DNA from: JBJYKD01 sp049310025
GTDB taxonomy: Bacteria > Bacillota > Thermosediminibacteria > Thermosediminibacterales > Tepidanaerobacteraceae
DNA: 64,000 nt
Direction: 5' to 3'
NCBI RefSeq assembly: GCF_049310025.1
Contig: NZ_JBJYKD010000015.1
Span: forward strand, 1 to 64,000
The position numbers and the translations under genes are program-made. The notes below the pieces were generated by a model. It searched no databases. It saw only the letters and a list, made by a program, of their open reading frames with translations, and was not told the DNA's origin. The first letter of the stretch is position 1. Each line of letters begins with the position of its first letter. Shown in pieces: positions 57,433 through 64,000 of the stretch.

Positions 57433-57461
57433 TTGCTATTCTGACTAAAATGTTGTATAAT
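57433..57461 (+). promoter_or_regulatory. sigma-A promoter of the liv operon
   Basis: TTGCTA (57433-57438), 17 bp, TATAAT (57456-57461). The leader of about 230 bp to the gene has a GTGTATA/TATACGC pairing and a T7 run near 57508, but no riboswitch I recognise. Confidence 0.65.
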
Positions 57462-57695
57462 TACTGAAGGTGTATAGCTTTGCAGAATATACGCCGTTGG
57501 CAGCCGTTTTTTTAATTTAATACGACATTTTACAATTTATGCCTTATTGATTTTTTTTATAAATGGTGGTAGTCTATATATCATAGACATATAAACGCCA
57601 CCGGCGGACAGGGGGTGTTTGTACATAACATAGATGGGCATTATCTGAAAACGATTCTAAATTCATTCGGTCGATCTAGGGAGATGAGAATTTTA

Positions 57696-58919
57696 ATGAA
57701 GATTAAAAGTGTAAAAAAGATTTTCATCCTGTCGTTAGTTCTTCTTCTGGCAGTATCGGCATTACTTTCCGGGTGTGGCGGCAAAACCGCTTCTGAAAAT
57801 AAAGCCGATTCGAGCCAGCAAAGCCAGAGTTCGGGTTCGGAACGAAAGCCTTCCGAAGATGTCATAAGAGTGGGCGTATATGAACCGATGACCGGTGCCA
57901 GTGCAGCCGGCGGACAGATGACCGTAGAGGGAATCCAGCTGGCAAATGAGATGTTCCCTGAGGTCCTGGGCAAGAAAATTCAGCTCTTTATCGTCGACAA
58001 CAAGACCGATAAGACTGAAGCGGCCAATGCGGTGGCGCGTTTAATCGAGCAGAACAAGGTAAGCGTGATAATTGGTTCGTACGGCAGTTCCCTTTCCATG
58101 GCCGGCGGCCAGGTGGCTAAAAATGCCAAAGTGCCTGTAGTAGGATGCTCGCCCACCAATCCGCTGGTTACCCTCAACAACGATTATTACTTCAGGGTCT
58201 GCTTTATTGATCCGTTCCAGGGCAAGGTTATGGCCAAATACGCCTTCAATACTCTGAAAGCCAGGAAGGCTGCCATTATCATGGATGTGTCCAACGACTA
58301 TTCTGTGGGCCTTTCCAATTTCTTTAAGCAGGCATTTCAGCAACTTACGGGCGACAAAAACGCCATATTGGCGGAAGCCAAATACAAGACGGGAGACCAG
58401 GAGTTCACGGCTCAGCTCACCGCCATTAAAGACCTGAAACCCGATGTCATATTCGCGCCGGGCAATTACGGTGAATCGGCTTTGCTCATAAAACAGGCCA
58501 GAGACCTGGGGATAACCGCACCTTTCCTGGGGGGGGACACCTATGAAGCTCCGGAATTCATTGACATCGGAGGGAAAGCGGTGGAGGGCGTGGCCTTCAG
58601 CACACACTACACCGCGGAAGCGCCCGTAACGCAGGTGTCCAGGCAGTTCCTAGACGCCTATAAGAAGAAATATGGCAAAGATCCCACGGCTTTTGCGGCA
58701 TTGGGCTTTGACGCATACCTGGTGGCCAGAGCGGCCATCGAAAAAGCCGGTTCCGCAGACCCTCAGGCCATAAGAGATGCCCTGGCTCAGACCAAAGACT
58801 TTGAAGGAGCTACGGGTATAATAACCCTTGACCAGAATGGTGACGCCAATAAGAGCGCTGTCATCAAACAGGTTAAAGACGGCAAATTCGTTTATGTGGA
58901 AACCATACAGCCCGATTAA
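57696..58919 (+). CDS. livJ: branched-chain amino-acid type ABC transporter, substrate-binding lipoprotein
   Basis: A 407-residue lipoprotein with signal VSALLSG-C27 and the periplasmic-binding fold type I of LivJ: VGVYEPMTGASAAGGQMTVE, VIIGSYGSSLSMAGGQVAK and PFLGGDTYEAPEFIDIGG. It binds the ligand (branched-chain or other amino acid, or amide) and hands it to LivHM. ATG 57696 gives a normal signal peptide; ATG 57684 is possible. A strong terminator lies between it and livH. Confidence 0.9.
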   Translation: MKIKSVKKIFILSLVLLLAVSALLSGCGGKTASENKADSSQQSQSSGSERKPSEDVIRVGVYEPMTGASAAGGQMTVEGIQLANEMFPEVLGKKIQLFIVDNKTDKTEAANAVARLIEQNKVSVIIGSYGSSLSMAGGQVAKNAKVPVVGCSPTNPLVTLNNDYYFRVCFIDPFQGKVMAKYAFNTLKARKAAIIMDVSNDYSVGLSNFFKQAFQQLTGDKNAILAEAKYKTGDQEFTAQLTAIKDLKPDVIFAPGNYGESALLIKQARDLGITAPFLGGDTYEAPEFIDIGGKAVEGVAFSTHYTAEAPVTQVSRQFLDAYKKKYGKDPTAFAALGFDAYLVARAAIEKAGSADPQAIRDALAQTKDFEGATGIITLDQNGDANKSAVIKQVKDGKFVYVETIQPD

Positions 58920-58931
58920 TTTTGAAAGCAT

Positions 58932-58970
58932 AATCTGCCCGGGTAAAAAAGCCCCGGGCAGATTTTTGAC
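58932..58970 (+). terminator. intercistronic terminator livJ/livH
   Basis: AATCTGCCCGGG (58932-58943) pairs exactly with CCCGGGCAGATT (58953-58964), then TTTGAC. Placed 12 bp after livJ, it should make the binding protein more abundant than the membrane parts. Confidence 0.85.
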
Positions 58971-58988
58971 GAGACTGGGGGATTAGAC

Positions 58989-59882
58989 ATGACCTTGGAA
59001 CTTTTTCTGCAGCATTTGATAAACGGCATATCCCTGGGCAGCCTCTACGCCCTGATAGCCATAGGCTATACCATGGTCTACGGCATTGTAAGGCTTATCA
59101 ACTTCGCCCACGGCGATATCATAATGCTGGCGGCGTATTTTGTATTTTTTGGAGTCGGCGTGTTTTCTTTGCCGTGGTGGCTTTCCGCAGTGCTGTCCGT
59201 AGTACTCACCGTCGTGGTGGGGGTGGCCATTGAAAAGGCCGCGTACAAACCGCTGAGGGAGGCGCCCAGAATTTCCATTCTGATATCGGCAATCGGAGTT
59301 TCGTTTTTTCTGGAAAATATAGGTCTGGTGGTATTTGGGGGCAGGCCCAAGGCGTTTTACACTCCCGAAATATTCAAAGGAGTTATTAAAGTGGCGGGGG
59401 TATCCATCATAAATCTGGGAATCATTATTCCCGTAGTAGCCGCAGTTTTGTTGTCGGGCCTTGTCTATCTGGTCAATTCCACCAGGATGGGAATGGCAAT
59501 GAGGGCCTGTTCGAAAGATGTGGATACGGCCAAACTCATGGGGATCGACGTGGACAGAATAATATCTTTCACTTTCGGCCTGGGTTCGGCCCTGGCCGCG
59601 GTTGGAGGCATAATGTGGGCCTTAAAATACCCGCAGATCCATCCTTTAATAGGTATTATGCCGGGCCTTAAATGCTTTATAGCCGCCGTGGTGGGCGGCA
59701 TCGGGAACATCCCGGGGGCCATGCTGGGAGGGTTCATACTTGGACTTGGAGAAATACTCCTGGTGGCTTTTATGCCTGGCCTCTCCGGTTACAGGGATGC
59801 GTTCGCATTTGTCATATTGATATTGATACTGCTCTTCAGACCCACCGGCATCCTCGGCGAAAAAGTGGCAGAGAAGGTGTAG
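58989..59882 (+). CDS. livH: branched-chain amino-acid type ABC transporter permease LivH
   Basis: A 297-residue membrane protein with about 8 segments. QHLINGISLGSLYALIAIGYTMVYG and LINFAHGDIIMLAAY at the start and ACSKDVDTAKLMGIDVDRII (the coupling loop to the ATPase) are typical of LivH. GACTGGGGG precedes the ATG. It ends 10 bp before livM. Confidence 0.93.
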   Translation: MTLELFLQHLINGISLGSLYALIAIGYTMVYGIVRLINFAHGDIIMLAAYFVFFGVGVFSLPWWLSAVLSVVLTVVVGVAIEKAAYKPLREAPRISILISAIGVSFFLENIGLVVFGGRPKAFYTPEIFKGVIKVAGVSIINLGIIIPVVAAVLLSGLVYLVNSTRMGMAMRACSKDVDTAKLMGIDVDRIISFTFGLGSALAAVGGIMWALKYPQIHPLIGIMPGLKCFIAAVVGGIGNIPGAMLGGFILGLGEILLVAFMPGLSGYRDAFAFVILILILLFRPTGILGEKVAEKV

Positions 59883-59892
59883 GTGATTGCCT

Positions 59893-60942
59893 GTGAAGAA
59901 AAACAATAGTATTTTAATGACCGTGCTCACAATAGCCGTATTCTTTGTATTTATCGCGTGGGCTCAGTACCATCTGGATGACTATAAAATACGGATTCTA
60001 AACCTCTGCGCCATCAATACTATACTGGCGCTTAGCCTAAACCTCACCAACGGATTTACAGGGCTTTTTTCTCTCGGCACTGCAGGCTTCATGGCCGTGG
60101 GTGCTTACGTCAGCGCCCTCTTGACCATGCCTCCGGAGATCAAGATGATGAATTTTTTCATGCAGCCCATAAATCCCGCCCTGGAAAATTTAAACGCACC
60201 CTTTGTGGTGGCGCTGCTTCTTGCAGGCTCCATATCTGCGCTGGTAGGTTTCCTGATAGGCGCCCCTGTACTTAAACTAAAGGGGGATTATCTGGCTATC
60301 GCCACACTGGGCTTCGGTGAAATCATATCGGTCATTTTTACCAATACCCAGACTATCACCAACGGTGCACTGGGGCTTAAAGGAATCCCTCAGTACACAA
60401 ACCTGTTCTGGAGCTGGGGCATCGCCGTGGCGGTTATACTGGGCCTGATGGCCCTGCTGAATTCAAGCTACGGCAGGGCTTTTAAGGCCATAAGGGAAGA
60501 TGAAACGGCTGCCCAGGCTATGGGAATAAACCTCTTTTACCATAAAGTACTTTCATTTTCCATCAGCGCCTTTATAGCAGGCCTGGGGGGAGCCCTCCTG
60601 GGGAACCTTATATCCACCATCGACCCCAACATGTTTAGATTTTTTCTGACTTATCAGATACTCCTCATTGTGGTGCTGGGCGGTATGGGAAGTATTACCG
60701 GGTCGGTGATTTCGGCGTGCATTATGACCGTTTTAATGGAATTCCTCAGAGTCGTGGAGTCTCCGATGAAACTGGGATTTCTGTATATCCCCGGGATTTC
60801 CGGTATGAGGATGGTGGTCTTTTCAATAATACTAATTGTCGTGGTACTGTTTTTCAGACAGGGAATAATGGGGCAGACGGAACTCACCTGGCAGACGTTG
60901 TTTAAAAAGGAGGCTGACGGCCGTGAGTCTCTTGGAAGCTAG
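59893..60942 (+). CDS. livM: branched-chain amino-acid type ABC transporter permease LivM
   Basis: A 349-residue membrane protein: LALSLNLTNGFTGLFSLGTAG, LKGDYLAIATLGFGEIISV and the coupling loop AIREDETAAQAMGINLFYHK identify LivM. GTG 59893 is spaced 7 bp from AGGTG; TTG 59887 is too close. It overlaps livG by 20 bp. Confidence 0.92.
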   Translation: MKKNNSILMTVLTIAVFFVFIAWAQYHLDDYKIRILNLCAINTILALSLNLTNGFTGLFSLGTAGFMAVGAYVSALLTMPPEIKMMNFFMQPINPALENLNAPFVVALLLAGSISALVGFLIGAPVLKLKGDYLAIATLGFGEIISVIFTNTQTITNGALGLKGIPQYTNLFWSWGIAVAVILGLMALLNSSYGRAFKAIREDETAAQAMGINLFYHKVLSFSISAFIAGLGGALLGNLISTIDPNMFRFFLTYQILLIVVLGGMGSITGSVISACIMTVLMEFLRVVESPMKLGFLYIPGISGMRMVVFSIILIVVVLFFRQGIMGQTELTWQTLFKKEADGRESLGS

Positions 60943-61693
60943 AAATGTTACAATAAAATTTGGAGGCCTCACCGCCGTTTCAAATTTTTCCTTGAATCTA
61001 GAAAAAGGTGAGATAGTAGGGCTTATTGGACCGAACGGTGCCGGCAAGACCACGGCCTTCAACGCCATTACGGGAATATACACCCCCGTCTCCGGCAGAG
61101 TTATTTTTGAAGGGAAGGATATTACCGGGTATTTGCCCGACAGAATAACCAAGCTTGGGATTGCCAGAACATTCCAGAATATTCGCCTGTTCCAGAACCT
61201 CTCAGTCCTTGAAAATGTCCTGGTAGGGCACCACCTTAGGCTAAAATCCTCCTTTATAGCCGCCACTTTCAGAACATGGGGGTACAGGCAGGAAGAAAAT
61301 CAAATGAGGAAAGAAGCCTGTGAACTGCTGGAAGCCGTAAACTTAACGGATTGCCTAAATGACAAAGCCGGTTCCCTGCCTTACGGCCAGCAGCGAAGGC
61401 TGGAGATAGCCAGGGCCCTGGCCACCCACCCTAAGGTGCTTCTGCTGGATGAGCCCGCGGCAGGCATGAATCCAAAAGAATCGGAAGAGCTTATGGTATT
61501 TTTAAGAGAGATAAAACAAAAATTTAACCTGACCATATTGATGATAGAACACCATATGCGGGTGGTCATGGGCATTTGTGAAAGAATACTGGTGCTTGAC
61601 CACGGGGTGACCATAGCCCAAGGGACCCCCGAGGAGATTCAGAAAAACCAAAAGGTCATTGAGGCGTATTTGGGGGTGGAGATGGATGCTTGA
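60923..61693 (+). CDS. livG: branched-chain amino-acid type ABC transporter ATPase LivG
   Basis: A 256-residue ATPase with GPNGAGKTTAFNAITG, SLPYGQQRRLEIARALATH and VLLLDEPAAGMNPKESEEL, followed by ILMIEHHMRVVMGI. The signature is LPYGQ in place of LSGGQ, normal for LivG. GTG 60923 with AAAGGAGG upstream inside livM. Confidence 0.94.
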   Translation: MSLLEARNVTIKFGGLTAVSNFSLNLEKGEIVGLIGPNGAGKTTAFNAITGIYTPVSGRVIFEGKDITGYLPDRITKLGIARTFQNIRLFQNLSVLENVLVGHHLRLKSSFIAATFRTWGYRQEENQMRKEACELLEAVNLTDCLNDKAGSLPYGQQRRLEIARALATHPKVLLLDEPAAGMNPKESEELMVFLREIKQKFNLTILMIEHHMRVVMGICERILVLDHGVTIAQGTPEEIQKNQKVIEAYLGVEMDA

Positions 61694-62393
61694 AGTTAAA
61701 GAGCTAAATGTGAGGTACGGGGGCATACATGCAGTGAAGGGTATTAACTTTACCGTACCCGAGGGGAGCATAGTCACCCTGATAGGGGCCAACGGCGCCG
61801 GAAAAAGTTCGACGCTCAGGGCCATATGCAACCTCGTCAAGAAAACAGGCAGCGTGTTTTTCAATGGGGAAGACATCTCAAAACTGCCCACTAAGGACAT
61901 TGTAAAAAGAGGCATAACCATGATCCCCGAGGGCCGCCGAGTTTTTGCGGATCTGACCGTATACGAAAACCTGGTTCTCGGGGCCTATACGAGGAAAGAT
62001 GGAGAAAATATCAAAAAAGATATGGAGTGGGTGTATAGCATCTTCCCCCGCCTAAAAGAGAGGGAAAAACAGCTGGCCGGTACACTTTCAGGCGGCGAGC
62101 AGCAGATGCTGGCTTTTGGCAGGGCTTTGATGCTGAGACCGAAATTGCTGATGATGGACGAACCGTCTCTGGGGCTGGCGCCCATTCTCGTGCGGGAGGT
62201 TTTTAACGTAATCCGGAAAATACACGAAGAAGGCGTGACCATCCTCCTGATAGAGCAGAACGCCAGAATGGCCCTGAAAGTGGCGGACTACGCCTATGTC
62301 CTTGAAACAGGTTGTATAAACCTGGCGGGGAGGGGAAGGGACCTCCTGGAAAACGAAAAGGTGACCCGGGCCTACTTGGGCGGGGTTGCGTGA
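61686..62393 (+). CDS. livF: branched-chain amino-acid type ABC transporter ATPase LivF
   Basis: A 235-residue ATPase with LIGANGAGKSSTLRAICNLV, TLSGGEQQMLAFGRALMLRP and LLMMDEPSLGLAPILV, then ILLIEQNARMALKVADYAYV. ATG 61686 overlaps the livG end by 8 bp, with GGGGGTGGAG before it; a longer frame from TTG 61659 lies in livG. It ends the operon; the 145-bp AT-rich gap after it shows no clear terminator. Confidence 0.94.
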   Translation: MLEVKELNVRYGGIHAVKGINFTVPEGSIVTLIGANGAGKSSTLRAICNLVKKTGSVFFNGEDISKLPTKDIVKRGITMIPEGRRVFADLTVYENLVLGAYTRKDGENIKKDMEWVYSIFPRLKEREKQLAGTLSGGEQQMLAFGRALMLRPKLLMMDEPSLGLAPILVREVFNVIRKIHEEGVTILLIEQNARMALKVADYAYVLETGCINLAGRGRDLLENEKVTRAYLGGVA

Positions 62394-62538
62394 AATTGAT
62401 TTTATATATTATTATATTTATATATAGATTAGGAATATGGATTAGGAAACTCCATTGGACTGGATACTCCATTTTTGTATTTTTTAGATTGCAGCCAGTG
62501 TTCCCGGTCAATTCAAAATTACCCGCGGGGTGTAAAAT

Positions 62539-63294
62539 TTGGATAACATGATTGAGCTTAAAGAGCAAAAGAACAATCTTTTTGAAAGGCTGGACAGCCG
62601 TGTAAAATTGATTTCCGCCGTCGTATATGTCGTCATTGTCACGACCATTAATACGTGGGATTATCTGGCTGCGTGTTTTTTGCTGTATTTGCTGTTACTT
62701 TTCAGTCTGGGCTTTCCGGTTTTGAAGTCCGTGCGGCGCATCGTCTGGCCGGTTTTAGTTGCGGGCATAATGAGCGCCGCGGTGATCTTTTTTAATTTTA
62801 ATGAGAATCAGGAATACGGACGGGGTGCGGTGTTTTTTTTAAGGGCGTTGTGCGCCATTTTCGCGCTCAATACAGCGGTTTCCAGTATGACGCTCCAGGA
62901 TCTGCTTTTTTCTCTGAGGAGCCTGCGCGTCCCCGGTATATTGGTAAATCTTGTGGGTTTCACCATCCGGTATGCGGATATCCTGAACGGCGAACTTTCC
63001 AGGATGATGATTGCAAGAAAGGCAAGGGGCTATACCGGAGGGAAAAATTTCTGGCATATGAACACCATGAAGGTGACAGGACAGACGGTGGCCGTTTTAT
63101 TCCTGCGCTCCATTGAAAGGAGCGAAAGGGTATATTCCGCCATGCTGTCGAGGGGCTACGACGGTGAGATAAGGTTCGTACAATTTTCCAAAAAGCCGGG
63201 GATAGAAGATTTTCTGGTGGCGGCGGCGGTGATTGCCGTGCCGCTGGCATTTAAAATTGCGGAAGTGGGGGCGGTGTCGTGGATTACGCCGTAG
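62539..63294 (+). CDS. ecfT: ECF transporter T component (CbiQ/EcfT family)
   Basis: A 251-residue membrane protein with about five hydrophobic segments and the two ATPase-coupling motifs of EcfT, MIARKARGYTGG and SAMLSRGYDGE (A-R-G type). The opening FERLDSRVKLISAVVYVV is typical of CbiQ. It couples ATP hydrolysis by CbiO/EcfA to an S component that is not in the window, so the substrate (cobalt, nickel or a vitamin) is unknown. TTG 62539; ATG 62548 is possible. Confidence 0.88.
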   Translation: MDNMIELKEQKNNLFERLDSRVKLISAVVYVVIVTTINTWDYLAACFLLYLLLLFSLGFPVLKSVRRIVWPVLVAGIMSAAVIFFNFNENQEYGRGAVFFLRALCAIFALNTAVSSMTLQDLLFSLRSLRVPGILVNLVGFTIRYADILNGELSRMMIARKARGYTGGKNFWHMNTMKVTGQTVAVLFLRSIERSERVYSAMLSRGYDGEIRFVQFSKKPGIEDFLVAAAVIAVPLAFKIAEVGAVSWITP

Positions 63295-64000
63295 AGATAC
63301 GCGACCTTGCCTTCCGCCACAAGGACGGCACCGTAGCGCTAAGGGGCGTCACCCTGAATATAAAGAAGGGCTCAAAAACCGCCATTTTGGGGCCCAACGG
63401 TGCGGGCAAGACCACTCTGCTACTGCATCTGAACGGCATTTACCTGCCGCAGAGTGGCACGGTCAAAATTTTGGGGGTGGAGGTCAATCAAAAAAACGAA
63501 AAGCGTGTGAGGAAAATGGTGGGCCTTGTGTTCCAGGACCCCGACGACCAGGTTTTTTCTCCGACCGTCTGGGATGACGTCGCCTTCGGGCCGGCGAACT
63601 TCGGGCTGCCCGAAGACGAGATCAAAAATCGGGTGGATGAGGCGCTGAAGGCGGTGAGAATGGAGAAATTCGCCCGGAGGATGCCGTTCCATCTGAGTTA
63701 CGGCCAGAGGAAAAGGGTGGCCATAGCGGGCGTCCTGGCGGTGAAACCTGAGATTCTGGTCCTGGATGAACCCCACGCCTTTCTTGACCCCGCCAGCAAG
63801 GCGGACCTTGCCAGCATCCTTGAGAGGGAGCACCTTGAGGGCAGGACCGTCATAGTGGCCACCCATGACGTGGATTTTGCCTATGAATGGGCCGATGAGG
63901 TGGTGGTCATAAAAGACGGGGCGGTCCTCGCCCGGGGAGAACCTGAAATTCTTTCCCGGGAAGAAGTAATAAACCCCTCCGGGCTTGAATATCCTGTGAT
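63279..64000 (+). CDS. ECF transporter ATPase (CbiO/EcfA), partial at window end
   Basis: From GTG 63279 the frame is open to the window end (240 codons) and encodes an ABC ATPase: GPNGAGKTTLLLHLNG, VFQDPDDQVFSPTVWDDVAFG with the ECF-typical Q-loop, HLSYGQRKRVAIAGVLA, LVLDEPHAFLDPAS and VIVATHDVDFAYEWADEV. The usual length is about 270-280, so only the tail is missing. Overlaps ecfT by 16 bp. Confidence 0.92.
   Translation, partial: MDYAVEIRDLAFRHKDGTVALRGVTLNIKKGSKTAILGPNGAGKTTLLLHLNGIYLPQSGTVKILGVEVNQKNEKRVRKMVGLVFQDPDDQVFSPTVWDDVAFGPANFGLPEDEIKNRVDEALKAVRMEKFARRMPFHLSYGQRKRVAIAGVLAVKPEILVLDEPHAFLDPASKADLASILEREHLEGRTVIVATHDVDFAYEWADEVVVIKDGAVLARGEPEILSREEVINPSGLEYPV

Noticed and set aside
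57469..57520. Attenuator in the liv leader
   Set aside because: A T7 run follows GGCAGCCG, but no GC-rich partner for that arm lies upstream, so a terminator is not supported.
1..64000. CRISPR arrays, rRNA genes, T-box leaders, prophage structural genes
   Set aside because: I looked for regularly spaced repeats, rRNA signatures, T-box motifs and phage head or tail genes and saw none.

Overview
The window looks like chromosome from an anaerobic, low-GC Gram-positive of the Clostridia, probably a thermophilic amino-acid fermenter. This is inferred from a selenocysteine-dependent glycine/sarcosine/betaine-reductase type operon with its usual grdX gene, the acpS-nnr-alr-mazEF gene order, a [FeFe]-hydrogenase-system regulator of the TM1266 type, FMN and purine riboswitches, a sigma-54/PRD-controlled PTS, SLH-domain surface protein and 7-1-7 Fur boxes. 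No rRNA gene is present, so the genus is not fixed.

Layout. 1-7 kb is an AT-rich accessory segment: a transposase remnant, a split primase/polymerase-like replication protein, about 1.1 kb of non-coding DNA full of hairpins and palindromes, an XRE regulator / ImmA-IrrE protease / PIN-domain operon, a decayed MazF-type toxin and a coiled-coil membrane protein. It ends near tRNA-Gly and tRNA-Asp. 7.8-19.4 kb is core genome: hsp20, acpS, nnr, alr, mazEF, a TM1266-like regulator, a FIST protein, two c-di-GMP signalling proteins, a C26 peptidase and an amidohydrolase. 19.4-28.1 kb is a more AT-rich island, bounded by a 17-bp direct repeat and an IS21 remnant. It encodes a lactose/cellobiose-type PTS, a LevR-like activator, and RpiB-, AlsE/Rpe-like and TIM-barrel-like enzymes. 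Two good sigma-54 promoters with matching upstream palindromes drive it. 28.1-34.5 kb holds the FMN riboswitch-ribU, tsaE-tsaB-rimI, and the opposed abcF-tsaD-acyltransferase operon, with a cluster of DnaA boxes between tsaD and the acyltransferase.

34.6-47.9 kb is the most interesting region. A FadR-type GntR regulator has a perfect palindrome GGGTTAC-CCA-GTAACCC in its own leader. Related sites stand upstream of three further transcription units: an ornithine-cyclodeaminase-family gene followed by grdX-grdE-grdB-like genes and a chemoreceptor; a sodium:neurotransmitter-type transporter with its small subunit; and a five-gene flavin/iron-sulfur amine or amino-acid dehydrogenase. I read this as one regulon joining uptake, oxidation and reduction of one amino acid or N-methylated amine, in effect a Stickland couple. 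The substrate is unknown.

47.9-64 kb: an unexplained GC-rich structured intergenic region, a PEP-synthase-like ATP-binding protein, an SLH/YcdB-type surface protein, a 37-residue protein under a Fur-box promoter, FlhB-like and FliK-like genes, a double FMN-binding lipoprotein (probably extracellular electron transfer), a purine riboswitch of unusual junction in front of a guanine/hypoxanthine permease, a complete branched-chain amino-acid type ABC transporter (livJHMGF), and the start of an ECF transporter module (ecfT, cbiO) that runs off the end.
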